Origin: Trichosphaerium sp. ATCC 40318
Lineage: Eukaryota > Discosea > Flabellinia > Trichosidae
Assembly: GCA_038496445.1 (NCBI GenBank)
Contig: JALMLS010000090.1
Location: forward strand, 1-40,634
Length of the DNA: 40,634 bases
Direction of reading: 5' to 3'
The notes under the pieces are model-generated. The model searched no databases. It was given only the letters and a program-made list of their open reading frames with translations, and had not been told where the DNA came from. A program made the position numbers and the translations under genes. Below, piece by piece: positions 9,999-21,220 of the stretch. Numbering within the stretch: the first letter of the stretch is position 1; each line of letters starts with the position of its first letter.

Positions 9999-11951
9999 TT
10001 ACTCAAACTTGGCTATTTTTTGTTTGAATTCTTCAAAAAGATCATCAAGTTTAACAGGATCAGGTCTTCCTTTCTTCGCATTTCTATCTCGTACATTAAC
10101 TGTTGATGCCTTTTCTTCATTACCACCAACAACCAAGATATAATTATACTGATCAACTTGAGCCTGATGAAAAACAAAAACGTCAATACAAAAATAAACA
10201 GAGAAAAAAAATTGTTCCATAAAAAGCTCGTCTTTGGCCTATCTCGTACACTTCTAATTCTCTTTCCAAATGTCTCACTTCCTCCATGTATATCCACAAA
10301 GTACCCAGCCTTTCTTATTTCTTCTTGTACTTTCTCTGCATAGGCGTAGTGTTCAGGTTTTATTGGAATTACTTTAACTTGTCTAGGTGATAGCCAAAAA
10401 GGCCATTTTCCGTTTGTATGCTCCATTAAAATAGCCATGAAGCGTTCAACCGAACCAAAAATAGCACGATGAATCATCACCTAATAGTGAAATGAATTAA
10501 AGGGCAAGTATAACAACCAGCAGATCAAAAATCTTTCAAACAAAAACAATTAATTTGACATATTTCTTTCTTTAATGGTATTGATGTCAGATCGGGTCAT
10601 TTAAAAATATCAATTGGGCAATTTAAAGAAAACAGCGGAAGAGATGTAATTACGGTCATAACGAGATATTCCGAAATGCCAATAAATAATGTAGTGATTG
10701 AAACAAAACAAGAAAAAGGTGTCTTACCGGTCTTTGTTTTGTATCATCTTCAGCAATATAGTTCAAATCAAATCTCTCAGGTAAGTTAAAGTCTAATTGT
10801 ATAGTTCCACATTGATGCTGCCTTTCCAAAGAATCTGTAAGCACAACATCTATTTTCGGACCATAAAACGCTCCATCTCCAGGGTTGACTTCATAATCAA
10901 TTTTTCGTATTTCTAATGCTTTCTTAAGAGCAGTCTCAGCATCTTCCCATCCTTTTTCATCACCGATTGCTTTCTCTGGACGCGTAGAAAGCCGAACTTT
11001 ATACTTAAATCCGAAAGATGTATAAACACGTGATAAAAAGTCTAAGGTATTTGATACTTCATCTTGGACTTGATCTGGTTTACAAAATATATGCGCATCA
11101 TCTTGACAAAATTGCCTGGGAAGAAATCAGCTTCAATCAATTCAATGTATCGAAACCAAATAGTACCTCAATCTTGTAAGACCTGTAAGACCTCCTCCAA
11201 GCTCATTTCTATGAAGAGGAGAGAAGTCTGCAAGACGCAGAGGCAGATCTCTGTACGAATATGTCGCAGCCTTAAATATCAAAGCATGACCTTAAATAAC
11301 AAAAAAATTAGAATCTAAAAGAACTTTGTTACACAGTACCAGGGCAATTCATAGGTTTAATACCAAGTGTAAGTTTCTCGTCAGTATCAGATCTACGTGT
11401 ATTACTTATATGAAACATATCTTCCTTGTAGTGTGCTGCATGACCCGATTGTTCCCAGAGTTTCCAATCATAAAGAATTGGAGATTTTACTTCTTGGTAT
11501 CCTCTTGTGTTGTATTCTGACCTTATCATGTCTATAAGACCATTGTATATACGTGTTCCGTGAGGTAAGAAGAATGCTCTAGATAATACATGTTACAGAT
11601 AGAAGTGAAACGAATTGCAAAGGCTTCTGTTCATATGACACTTTTTTTTTCCGTTTTTGCAGAAATGATTCTCACGTACGAGCCAGGTGATAACGGGTGA
11701 AACATGAAAAGTTTTTGTCGTTTACCGATACTTCTGTAGTCATTTTCTGGGACTACAACAAGAATGTCATGTTTAAAAACGTGTGAAGTGGTAAATTGTT
11801 TGCTTCCTTTATTTTAGGCTTTAAATTAGTACGTACGTTCTTCTTCAGCGTCAACAACTGTTTTGCACCCATTTCTAATTACTTTTGGTTGAATTTTCGT
11901 ATTAACGCGCCTAGACGCTGATCTGAGCGTAAATTGCGCGATTTTGAGCAT
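9999..11951 (-). CDS. Threonyl-tRNA synthetase, organelle type (no TGS or editing domain)
   Basis: Charges tRNA-Thr with threonine. The start at 11951 gives a basic, Ser/Arg-rich head (MLKIAQFTLRSASRR) that looks like a mitochondrial presequence. The second exon (11752-11680) goes straight into the catalytic core (DYRSIGKRQKLFMFHPLSPGS), so the TGS and editing domains of cytosolic enzymes are absent, as in yeast MST1. Further exons carry FLPHGTRIYN, the class II signature KPMNCPG, RNELGGGLTGLTR, FCQDDAHIF, a zinc-site region ending ERQHQCGTIQLDF, then the anticodon-binding domain with GKWPFWLSPRQV and YNYILVVGGNE. At least seven introns; those at 11836-11753 and 11679-11579 fit phase exactly and start GTACGT. 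The reading frame looks intact. The lack of the N-terminal domains means the cytosolic enzyme is probably encoded elsewhere. Confidence 0.92.
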
Positions 11952-12061
11952 TCTGAACTGAAGTTAAATTAAATATGATAACAGAGCCTATTTGGATGAA
12001 TTAGTGTCTGAAACTTACATAAACTAGCAAATGCGTGTATAGTGAGGTCAGCGGTCAACCC

Positions 12062-12076
12062 AAACAGCCCTCTGAC
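12062..12076. repeat. 15-bp target site duplication of LINE, copy next to element 3' end
   Basis: AAACAGCCCTCTGAC, identical to 19031-19045 on the other side of the element. Target duplications of this length are normal for target-primed reverse transcription. Confidence 0.93.
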
Positions 12077-12386
12077 TGTTGTTGTTGTTGTTGTTTATTG
12101 TTTAGTGTCTGGGGATGACTTAACTGGGCGCAATGCAGGCCGCTATGAGTGATTCGCCACCCACCCGACATAGCCGTAAGGCTTACAATAAGAAATTTTA
12201 AAAAAAGAAGAAAAAATCCAAAAAACAGAGAAAATGTCAGAGGAAAACTACTGAGAAAAACCTCTATCCTGCAGGAAAAGCCTCCCTAGGCATAAAAACC
12301 TGCCCGCTACCCACTGTATGTTCCTATCCATCCAACCATATTCTTTTACATAGTCTTTTATGTTCATTCATTTATCCATTCCTAGT

Positions 12387-15300
12387 CTACGGTCCCAAAG
12401 GGGTCGTAGGCTTCCAATTACCTCTTGCAACACTTCTACCTCTATCTTTTCTAATTTTAGCTTCCACTTTACATCTATTTCTATATTTCCGGTACATTAG
12501 AGTCATATACGCCCTATTTATCATTCCAGTAGCTTCCTTTGCCTTAGATTCCTCTAATCCCAATACATCAGCCACCCGTTCAGTCATGCCTTTCATGACC
12601 CATCCTTGGGATGTGCGGAATGAGAAATTATCATTTCTATCTGTATCAACCCCCCAGAACTCTGCCAACTCTTTTGCACGTTGTATAATTGGCATGTTTA
12701 GATGCATATCCTGATTCATCTGTGCCCGTATATCATCGGCCCTAACATCACAGGTTCCCAATAGAGCCACTTCTCTCATTTCATTAGAGACTCGCCACGT
12801 TTGCATCATATCTGGCAACACGAATTCGTTTCCTTTTATATGTGAAGTCACCACTGCTCTGTTGGCATCTGATTCTTCCCATGATCCTTTAGCAACCTTA
12901 CACGTAAGTATATGTAACAATATACGTGCCACGTGAGTGACAAAAAGTTTACAAAAATCAAAATTGCTATTTTTGCATAACACAAAGTGTTGATAATCCT
13001 CCGTAGCTATAGTTCCTTCCTCCTCGCATACTCCACAATGGTTGTATGGGTACATAATTCGGTTTCTCTTGGTCCACAATGATTCGTGTTTACCTACTCT
13101 AGCCGTATTGTGACACGCTTTATTTAACCTAAGTGCATTGTTCCGTACTCTAAAAACAAAAACTTTAATAGCAGCTTGTGCATACGTACTTTCAGGAAAG
13201 TAAGACTCCTTATATAAAATATTTTCTCTAGTACGCCCGTTTGATATTGCTACAAGTTCCATTTCCTGCAGTTTATCATATTCTCCTTCGTTTCGGAATT
13301 CCAGCCATGGATCGTGAAACACCTTATTACCATTCCGTTTGTTTTCCATACGCCATTCTGGGGCGCCTACCGGTATAGCTATCGTGTTTATGAGTGATTC
13401 TCCCTGTGTTGGCAATTCGGCAGCGCCAGCTGCCCAATCAGCCATTTCATTAAGTTTTTGGAATTGATCTATTTCATCATTGCTAAACCTTGCCAATAGT
13501 TTTTCTCGTACTTTCTTCGCTTTTGTTTCTTTAACTACACTTGTGTTTACGTGACTTGGGTAGAAAATTAGTTCTGTGGAAGTTCCATTCCTTTTTCTTT
13601 CCTTCATGATACTATCTATACGAGTTAAAGTATGGTTATACTTACACTTGAATAGTTCTACTCTAGTCATCTTCTCGAAGTTATCCACAAGTTGTTTTGC
13701 TCCTAAGGAGTCCGTAATATTTATAATATTGGATTCCACTGGTGACGCCTTCACTGCCAATTCTATAGCTTCTAACTCTGCCCCTGTGGAGTCATCGTGA
13801 AAAAGAGTAGCTGCTTTTGAGCATGATTTCTTGTTGTTAGCGAAAGCCACTGCAGATGAAGCGATTTTATTATTAATAACGCTTCCATCTGTGCCGATGA
13901 CAAATTTCCGTATTCCATCTTCAGTAATAGAGAAGACAAAACTTTCAAAAACTTCTTTTGAGTACCTAGCTATATTTGGTTGTGCACGTGGACCATCGTT
14001 AAAACGCACTTCCCAGACTGATTTTTTAAGCAGTTTCTTTATACATTCCTTCTCTTTGTTAGCATTTATAGTGAGTTTAGGCATAATTTCTTCTGTATTG
14101 AGTACGTCCTTTAGTGCAGTTTTTACGTACATCATACGTTGTATATCTTTTAAATCTCGGAGTCCTAGTCCAGCTAGCCTGGACTGGACTCTACATTCAT
14201 ATGATCGTGTGTCTACTTTAGCACTATAGAATATTGTGGTGCATGCCAACTTATTCCATTTTTTAATCCATTCGTTTGGAATAATAATTGCACCCATGGT
14301 AAAACTGATTTTCGCCATTACCGCTTGATTAATTAAAATAACTCGTTGTCTGGTGGTGAACAATCTAGACTTGACAATACCAATTTGTGTACGGAAGGCC
14401 TTATCTAGTTCGAGATAATGTGTTTTGAAATTCATATCTAGACATGTATGAATTCCTAGATATTTATAGCACCTATTTGGTTCCAGTTCTTCTATTGGTT
14501 TGTTACGCCATTCCAAAAAGGCCACGTCATTTACTGTTCGCTTTACAGATCTTCTAATTGTGATAGCACATTTTTTAGGATTGACATTGACCTTAAAATG
14601 GGTACAAAACTTAGTAATAATCGTGAACATGTTTTTCATGTCAAGTAATGACTTAGCTAGTAAGACTATATCATCTGCGTATCCTGAGGCTGGTATTCGT
14701 TTTTTATTACGTTGCATGATATATCCATATCCCTCTTGTTCAATTTTAAGCAATATAAGATTAATAAATAGATCCCAGATTGTTGGGGAAATAATATCAC
14801 CCTGTCTGGTACCTCTATTAATGTTAATATCTACCTCACCGACTGGGATTTTTATCGTGGCTCTAAGCCCACTGTATATCGCCATTATACCTGTAATAAG
14901 GTGCTCAGGTACCTTATGGAACCTAAGTATGGCTTCGACTGCCCAGTGAGGTATGGAATCATACGCTTTACGTAGATCTATAAATAAAGCAATGAGGTCT
15001 TTATCATATTCGTTTGCATCATTCAGTGTACTAAAGAAAAGTTTATGCGCCATGTATATGGATCTATTACGGACAAATCCAAATTGTAGCTTTGACATAA
15101 GTTTGTTCTCGCTAATATGTCTATTTAGATCATTAGTAAGTATACGAGAATAAATCTTATACTCAGAATCAAGTAATGCTATCGGTCTAAACGCAAACAC
15201 GTCCTTTTTACTGCTTTTTGGAAGCATAACTATCAAACTCTTACACCATGCCCTTGGCATTAGCGAATTATTATAGGCATAATTAAATAGTACCACAAGC

Positions 15301-17318
15301 ATATCCACTAATTGGTATGGAATGCATTTAAATATTCTTGATCCAATACCTGACTCACCAGGTGCTTTGTACGATGCTAATTGTTCCGCTGCTTCACGGA
15401 AAGTTTTCCTATTTATAGGAAAACTTCCTTCTACTTCTTTGATATCTTCATCCGGTGTAGGAAGTTCTACATCAAACGGGAGTTCTGTATCATTTGGATT
15501 TCTAACCCTCTCCCCAGAACAAAAAAGTCCACCCCATTTCCTTTTGAACTCATCCGCTATCTCTTCATTATCGGCTAAATAATTCTTATCTGAATTTTCC
15601 ACAACTTCATCTCCTTCCCAGTAATCTGTGTTTGGTGTAAGATATTCTGGGAAGTGGATTTGTCCAGATTGTTCATTACGAAGTTTGCGCATCCTGGCAA
15701 ATAACGGTCTACCTCTCATTTTCATACACCTACTAGCACATTTCCTAACATATTTAGTTTTAATTTTACGACGGATTGTTCTTTTTTGGTACGACAGACT
15801 GCGTAATATAGCAGCAACTGCAATGACTCCTTGTTCTACCGTGTCAATGGTTTCATCTTTCCATTCTTCAATCTTGAGCGAGTTACCTAACCTTCGTATT
15901 TCTCTAAACGTATCTCCTGTACGGTTTCTATTTTTTCGTGTGATCCTGATACGTAACGCTATTGCGTACCTGGAGTTTGTTTTTAACCTATTCAGTGCAG
16001 GCGACTTATCAATAAATGATTGTAAGGTACGACAATTCATTTCTTGAGTACCCAAAGCCGTACCAAGGTATTCATATAAATCTTCGTTAAGACCGTCCAC
16101 AAACTTAGTCCAGTGTTCTAGTGCATCTAGAGGGTCCTTCTCCGCTACTGCCTTATCATAGCTTTCCATGGTTTCTTTTTTGATTTTGTTTTTTATACAA
16201 CCCCATTCCAACTTCATTTTTAAGTCTGCTGTCGTAATGTTTCTTTCTTGGAGGCGTTTAAACACTGGTCTGACACGTGGTTCTACCTTACGTCTTATTA
16301 CCTTGGTTTGCATGAAGAGCCCAATAGGATGATGGTCTGATTCTAGGATATCGTCATCCTCTAATATAGTAGATGAGATAGATTCAAACGGATATTCATT
16401 TGAAACCAAGAAATAATCAATACGAGACTTATTGTTGTATGTATATTCAGGGATTTCTTCATTAAATCGTTTGAAAGGTTCCCATAAATCTAATTCGTTT
16501 ATCAACTTCCATACAAGCTTAGAGTTCCTTAAAGCTCGACTGTTCTTATTTTTAACATCTCTATGAGACAACGGAATATTCCAGTCTCCTCCAATGATGA
16601 TACGTTTACTGCTAACATCGTTTTTTAAGCACCATTGTGGTATTAGGACTCTGAGTTTATCTATCTGTTCCTTCTTAGCTTTGTCTGTGTAGGCATCTAT
16701 ATAAACATTTACTATTAGTGTTTTTTGTTCATTCGACCCTCTACTATTTATAACTACCGGAAGAAATACTTTATTACTGCACTTTACCTTGACGCTGCCG
16801 AAGGCAAGCGTCTTGCTGACAAGGGTGATAACACCACCTTGAGGTCTACCCGAGCTATTAAGATATTCGTACTCTTTAACAAATTCTTCCTTTTCCATGC
16901 TGATGAGTTTTTCTTTTATTTCATTAATCTCAATTTTATGTCGTTTGGCGAAAGCTTGTTCACGATGTTTAACATTGATTCTATCCGCTATTTCTTTGCT
17001 AACTAAGTTATGGTGTATAGTATAATTAGGCACGTTTTTTTCGAATTCTGGAAGCAGGTACTTAATATCTTCACTCGTACAGTGACATTCTTGTAACATC
17101 ATGACGTCTGGTTCATATTCCTCTAAAAACTGAATAATTTCTCGAAACTTACCTTGTACACCAGCCTGTGATAAGTTTACAGATACTATCGTGAGTTTGT
17201 GATCCTTGTCAATCGTTTTATCTTTCTGTGTGTTTGTATCGTTAGAGTTGGACGTTAATGGGATGGTATTTGGGTTAGATTCAGAATTAACGTTAATGTT
17301 AGATTCTATGTTAGACAT
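12387..17318 (-). CDS. LINE ORF2: endonuclease, reverse transcriptase, RNase H
   Basis: A single 1643-residue ORF beginning at ATG 17318. Residues about 40-330 are an APE-like endonuclease (VSVNLSQAG, MMLQECH, GGDWN, ending SDHHPIGLF), which nicks the target. The reverse transcriptase occupies about 640-930, with LPKSSKKDVFAFRPIALL, FIDLRKAYDSIP, GTRQGDIISP and the catalytic YADD at about residue 880 (codons near 14681-14670). RNase H lies at about 1135-1290 (IGTDGS, GAELEAIELA, NITDSLGA, MADWAAGA). Near residue 1427 there is a CGVC...H...C zinc-binding motif. All catalytic acids I looked for are present. Antisense open frames in this span are shadows. Confidence 0.96.
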   Translation of the reverse strand: MSNIESNINVNSESNPNTIPLTSNSNDTNTQKDKTIDKDHKLTIVSVNLSQAGVQGKFREIIQFLEEYEPDVMMLQECHCTSEDIKYLLPEFEKNVPNYTIHHNLVSKEIADRINVKHREQAFAKRHKIEINEIKEKLISMEKEEFVKEYEYLNSSGRPQGGVITLVSKTLAFGSVKVKCSNKVFLPVVINSRGSNEQKTLIVNVYIDAYTDKAKKEQIDKLRVLIPQWCLKNDVSSKRIIIGGDWNIPLSHRDVKNKNSRALRNSKLVWKLINELDLWEPFKRFNEEIPEYTYNNKSRIDYFLVSNEYPFESISSTILEDDDILESDHHPIGLFMQTKVIRRKVEPRVRPVFKRLQERNITTADLKMKLEWGCIKNKIKKETMESYDKAVAEKDPLDALEHWTKFVDGLNEDLYEYLGTALGTQEMNCRTLQSFIDKSPALNRLKTNSRYAIALRIRITRKNRNRTGDTFREIRRLGNSLKIEEWKDETIDTVEQGVIAVAAILRSLSYQKRTIRRKIKTKYVRKCASRCMKMRGRPLFARMRKLRNEQSGQIHFPEYLTPNTDYWEGDEVVENSDKNYLADNEEIADEFKRKWGGLFCSGERVRNPNDTELPFDVELPTPDEDIKEVEGSFPINRKTFREAAEQLASYKAPGESGIGSRIFKCIPYQLVDMLVVLFNYAYNNSLMPRAWCKSLIVMLPKSSKKDVFAFRPIALLDSEYKIYSRILTNDLNRHISENKLMSKLQFGFVRNRSIYMAHKLFFSTLNDANEYDKDLIALFIDLRKAYDSIPHWAVEAILRFHKVPEHLITGIMAIYSGLRATIKIPVGEVDININRGTRQGDIISPTIWDLFINLILLKIEQEGYGYIMQRNKKRIPASGYADDIVLLAKSLLDMKNMFTIITKFCTHFKVNVNPKKCAITIRRSVKRTVNDVAFLEWRNKPIEELEPNRCYKYLGIHTCLDMNFKTHYLELDKAFRTQIGIVKSRLFTTRQRVILINQAVMAKISFTMGAIIIPNEWIKKWNKLACTTIFYSAKVDTRSYECRVQSRLAGLGLRDLKDIQRMMYVKTALKDVLNTEEIMPKLTINANKEKECIKKLLKKSVWEVRFNDGPRAQPNIARYSKEVFESFVFSITEDGIRKFVIGTDGSVINNKIASSAVAFANNKKSCSKAATLFHDDSTGAELEAIELAVKASPVESNIINITDSLGAKQLVDNFEKMTRVELFKCKYNHTLTRIDSIMKERKRNGTSTELIFYPSHVNTSVVKETKAKKVREKLLARFSNDEIDQFQKLNEMADWAAGAAELPTQGESLINTIAIPVGAPEWRMENKRNGNKVFHDPWLEFRNEGEYDKLQEMELVAISNGRTRENILYKESYFPESTYAQAAIKVFVFRVRNNALRLNKACHNTARVGKHESLWTKRNRIMYPYNHCGVCEEEGTIATEDYQHFVLCKNSNFDFCKLFVTHVARILLHILTCKVAKGSWEESDANRAVVTSHIKGNEFVLPDMMQTWRVSNEMREVALLGTCDVRADDIRAQMNQDMHLNMPIIQRAKELAEFWGVDTDRNDNFSFRTSQGWVMKGMTERVADVLGLEESKAKEATGMINRAYMTLMYRKYRNRCKVEAKIRKDRGRSVARGNWKPTTPLGP

Positions 17319-17347
17319 AATAATTAATTAATTAAAATATTGATTTA

Positions 17348-18820
17348 TTATGTGAACACGAATCTTAACGCCAAACCTATACCCCATTTAAGTTGTCCTG
17401 CGTCTATAGCACGCAATTTCTCCTCCTGGGTGGCAAACGTTACAAAACAGGCAGTACCAAAAGCTCCAGTCCTATTGTCACGGCTTTTCTTCATCGCGAT
17501 AATGCGTATACCAAATAATTTCTCTACCTGGTTCATAAACAATCCAGTTTTAAAACCAGCGAGCTGTGCCGGGTCAAACCGTATAAGTACAGCTTTAGGA
17601 GCACCCTTAGCTGTTGCTTGGTTAATGGACACTTCCCAATCACCACAAAACCCACAGTTATTATGTCTAGCTTCAGCGAAGGCTTCCGAGTTAGGAAATT
17701 CAATCCAAACTTTAGCGTAGACAGGACATTCTTCGTTACGAGCATATCTATTGATACCCATGTTGATAACTGTGATATCACCGGCATCATAATATACTTC
17801 CTTCAATCCCTCGCGTACATCTATAGCTGTAACACCTTCTTCAAGATCGTCAATATAGAACATACGTTTGAAATCTATATCTCTTCCGTCAACGTCCTTA
17901 TTGAAGATTTGAATACGTTCAACCGCTTCGATAGGAACATCACAAATAGTGATCACAAACTTACGCATCTCTTCCGTTTTAACGGAGAAAACCAAATCTC
18001 GGTTGGGTTTAAGATACGCTGATCCACAGTGTACCGCTCTGCGCCATCTACGTTGTTCATCTGTCACTTGTCCTCCTTTATCTGTGACATTGCTGACTTT
18101 AAAAAGAGAGGCCCAATTTCCTCTACGAACGTCTTCAGGGAAGTTCGGGATACGTAACCAGAACGCTTTTGCTTTACGTATTAATTCCTCTGAGCAGACA
18201 GAACTTTGTTTCTCAAAAGCTGGCGTTGAGATAATAAGTTTATGTAGCTTCCGTTCCTCATCTCTAGTCGCCATACCATTGTTAATCGCTTTGCGACGAT
18301 CACGTCCCTCTTTAGATAATAAGGCTTTGGCTTCTTCCTCAACAATCTTCATATTTGCCTTATTTTTTTGTACTGACGGTCTTAGCGGTCCAGCTACTAT
18401 CGTTTTTGCTCGTAGGGTGCGTCTACTGACCACTTTGGTGCTATTTATTCCCGTACGTGGTTTCTTTGTTGTACGATCGGTAATATCCTCTCTATCTCCA
18501 TCTCTAGACCGCTTACGTGTGTTCTTCGGTTTTTCAAAATCATCGTCGGAATCATCTGAGCCTTTTGTTACTTCGTTTTCGAAAAGACGTTCTTTGGGTT
18601 CCATTTCACCATCCCCCTCTCCACCGTTGTCTTCATTCATCGCCGCTATTACCGCAACCGTATCTCCAACAGACTCCAATATCTCTACTTCTTCAATTTT
18701 ATCTCCCATAACTACGTCACCATCTTCATTCGTATCCAAAACGATGTCTTCAGCCACTTTAGGAGCAGGCGATGTCGATTTTGACAAATCGTCTTCCAAT
18801 ACTCCATCTACTTTACTCAT
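17348..18820 (-). CDS. LINE ORF1: RNA-binding protein
   Basis: About 490 residues from the ATG at 18820; the frame is open a little further upstream to 18868, but this ATG begins a plausible acidic N-terminus (MSKVDGVLEDDLSK). An acidic, low-complexity head and a basic central region (KKPRTG, KNTRKRSRDGDRED) precede two segments built like RNA-recognition motifs (about residues 275-370 and 405-490; AVLIRFDPAQLAGF and GTACFVTFATQEEKLRAI). This fits ORF1 proteins that coat LINE RNA. It ends 29 bp before the ORF2 start, so ORF2 is probably translated by reinitiation or a similar mechanism. RRM assignment by pattern only. Confidence 0.85.
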   Translation of the reverse strand: MSKVDGVLEDDLSKSTSPAPKVAEDIVLDTNEDGDVVMGDKIEEVEILESVGDTVAVIAAMNEDNGGEGDGEMEPKERLFENEVTKGSDDSDDDFEKPKNTRKRSRDGDREDITDRTTKKPRTGINSTKVVSRRTLRAKTIVAGPLRPSVQKNKANMKIVEEEAKALLSKEGRDRRKAINNGMATRDEERKLHKLIISTPAFEKQSSVCSEELIRKAKAFWLRIPNFPEDVRRGNWASLFKVSNVTDKGGQVTDEQRRWRRAVHCGSAYLKPNRDLVFSVKTEEMRKFVITICDVPIEAVERIQIFNKDVDGRDIDFKRMFYIDDLEEGVTAIDVREGLKEVYYDAGDITVINMGINRYARNEECPVYAKVWIEFPNSEAFAEARHNNCGFCGDWEVSINQATAKGAPKAVLIRFDPAQLAGFKTGLFMNQVEKLFGIRIIAMKKSRDNRTGAFGTACFVTFATQEEKLRAIDAGQLKWGIGLALRFVFT

Positions 18821-19030
18821 ACTACAAAAACTATTACTACAAGAGAGATCTAACACCAAAGAAAACAAACAAAAAATACTACTACCGACTGCATATAAGC
18901 CTGTACGGTATAGTATACGTCTCCGTTTTGACGTGTAAACAATATAAAACTCATGCTTGCCTTTGGTATTAATGATCTCTCAATTCTACTCAGGACTTGT
19001 TGCAACTCTCGCGAAAGTTAAGTCCCCCCT

Positions 19031-19045
19031 AAACAGCCCTCTGAC
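19031..19045. repeat. 15-bp target site duplication of LINE, copy next to element 5' end
   Basis: AAACAGCCCTCTGAC, matching 12062-12076 exactly. Confidence 0.93.
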
Positions 19046-19134
19046 ACAAACATTAAGCGAACGTGCATTCTTATGACCAATCACTTAATAACACAGAAAC
19101 GTGCACCTTCTTAGAACTACCAACAACAATACAC

Positions 19135-21220
19135 ATGGAGCAGGTAAGAGTTGTTTGACGCGAATCTTGATAACACGAATTACGTTAGGGTGACGTACAT
19201 GATAGTACAAGCGCTGTAAAGGCATGGTTAGCGTCAATTAACCTATCTTCGTACTCGGAGATGTTAATTGAGAACGGTAATTACAATACTCACAAAATAC
19301 GTCCAAACTGACGGCAAAAGGCTACGATAACATGGAGATTTTCAAACGTTTGAACGAGAACGATCTTAGAGAGTTTGGAATTAAGCTCGGACACATTAGA
19401 AAAATACAACACGAGGCAGAAAAGATCTCTCTATCAACGCCAGATGTCAGTAAAAAAGAAAAACTGTACGTGAAATTTCGTTACAGTAACGCCTTACTTC
19501 GACATCTATCTGACGTTTTCTAAGAGCCAGTAAGCCAAAGAAACCAAAGAAAGCTCCAAACTCAGCTCCTATAGAACGTCGTTCCCTACCACAGTGTATG
19601 ACCCTTTTTTTCTCAATATAGTTAAACGAAAAAATTAACAAGATTTTTTTTCATCACAGGGCACTTGGAGCGTGCTAAATGCTGTCCCTCAACGCATGCC
19701 AAGAAATCACGTAAAAATAGAAAGAGAGATCCACTTTCTCTATTATTAGTAAGACATGGACACTCAGAAGCAAATGCAGGTAAGATTTGGACACAAGTTG
19801 TTTTTTTTGGTAAAAAATTGAAAGAACTCGCGTTTTTTTACGCTTGAATCTGTTTTAACTATGTCATTAGACCCGTCTCTTTATACTAAGCTTGCTGATA
19901 ATGTAATACGATTATCTGACAAGGGAAGAGAACAAGCAAGAGCTGCAGGAAAACGTATAAGGGAATACTATGAGTATGTACTTGAAACTTTTTTATTCTC
20001 TTTTCAACCTCTCCCTTTGTTACTTCTTTGGTATTTATTGAATTATAGAAATTTGCATGGACGTCTTCCCCAAAAGATTGGCTATGTTGTATATGTACAA
20101 GTCCATATAAACGTGCAGCAGAGACAACGGATCTTATTATGCAGGAAGCTGGACGTATGGAAATTAAACAAACTGATTTTTTTTCTTCTCCACTGTATTT
20201 GTTCTAAGTTGCTTTTAGCATGGATAACAAGTAAAAGAGAACAAGTATGTTTTATAGAGCAACAGTTTGGTCTATTCGAAGGTGTAGATTGGTCTTCACA
20301 GGAACTAGAAAAAGGTTTATAGTAACATGGTCTTCCTATTGATGATATTTACTTTTTTCCTAGAATACGAAAAAGAGATTGCTTACTACCGTGTACGCTT
20401 TAAACGGCCTATGCTAAAATCTTTTTCCAAAAATGCATATGAGTGACAATTTCTTTAGAAAATGAGCAAGTTCGGTGGCCGTTTCTATGCACGTGTGCCT
20501 TTGGGAGGTACTTTGGTATTTTTTGGTTTTGCAAAGTAAAGTTCTTTTTTTAGAGTCAAGGTTTGATGTTTGCTTGCGTGTATATCAGGCATTTGGTACG
20601 GTAAAACATAGTACCATATCTTGACATAGAATAGGATCTATACACAGGGACGCATGTGATGGTGTTAGCAATCAAATCATCGTGAGGTGAGTTACCTTTA
20701 AGCTTTTTATAATATTCTAACTTTTGTTGTTTAAAGCCATGGAGTTACAATGAGGGTATGTAATTAACTTCTTATTGCTTGATATATTATTCACCATTAC
20801 TAATTAACCAAGGCTATTATAATGATGTGGCAGCATAAAACTCCTGAGCACGTGAAAAAATCAAAATAAGAAAACTGTTTTTTTCTAATATTTTCATCAA
20901 AGGTGGTTTGAAGAGAGTGCTAATCCAAGTAATTGTGCAATATACGAGATAAAAGAAGACCCTTTAACAAGAGAGTACGTTTCCTCAACTTTTGTAACTC
21001 AATTGTACATACAGCACCAGGAAGAAGCTGAAACTTTTCTTTAAATGCTAGCTTGTATTCTTTTAACTAACCCTACAATAGATATAAGGAGAGACACTTA
21101 TGGGAGCCTCCAAAGGAAAAAAGTACAGGAGCAGAAGATACAAACCCCGAAGAAGAGGTTGATTTACTAAATAAGATTCCTATGGCAGCCGGTAGGAAAT
21201 CTCTGACTTCAACATGGTAA
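19135..21220 (+). CDS. SAM domain - histidine phosphatase (PGAM-like) fusion
   Basis: Many short exons. Exon 1 is ATG-GAG-CAG (19135-19143) with a GTAAGA donor. Exons 2-3 encode a complete SAM domain: VKAWLASINLSSYSEMLIENGYDNMEIF, then LNENDLREFGIKLGHIRKI. A basic linker follows (SKPKKPKKAPNS ... KKSRKNRKRD), then a histidine-phosphatase domain: LLVRHGHSEANA (catalytic RHG), LSDKGREQARAAGKRI, CTSPYKRAAET (phosphate-binding Arg), EQQFGLFEG (acid), FYARVPLGES, and HGVTMR with the second catalytic His. An acidic tail ends TSTW before TAA at 21218. All catalytic residues appear present, so it is probably an active phosphatase or mutase whose SAM domain mediates protein or RNA contacts. The substrate is unknown. 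The region 20130-20330 is hard to splice by eye. Confidence 0.87.

Larger units (their letters stand above)
12077..19030 (-). mobile_element. Full-length non-LTR retrotransposon (LINE) with RNase H domain
   Basis: A 6954-bp element read on the minus strand: 5' leader (19030-18821), ORF1, 29-bp spacer, ORF2, about 310 bp of 3' region, then a CAA trinucleotide repeat tail (12077-12096). It is flanked by perfect 15-bp duplications. Simple-repeat tails and an APE endonuclease, RT, RNase H, zinc-knuckle order recall the I superfamily. Both ORFs are uninterrupted, so the copy may be active or very recent. It sits between the synthetase gene and the SAM-phosphatase gene, close to the start of the latter. 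Confidence 0.95.

Noticed and set aside
12387-18868. Many plus-strand open frames of 60-330 codons
   Set aside because: They are antisense shadows of the two LINE ORFs, whose own frames carry clear protein motifs.
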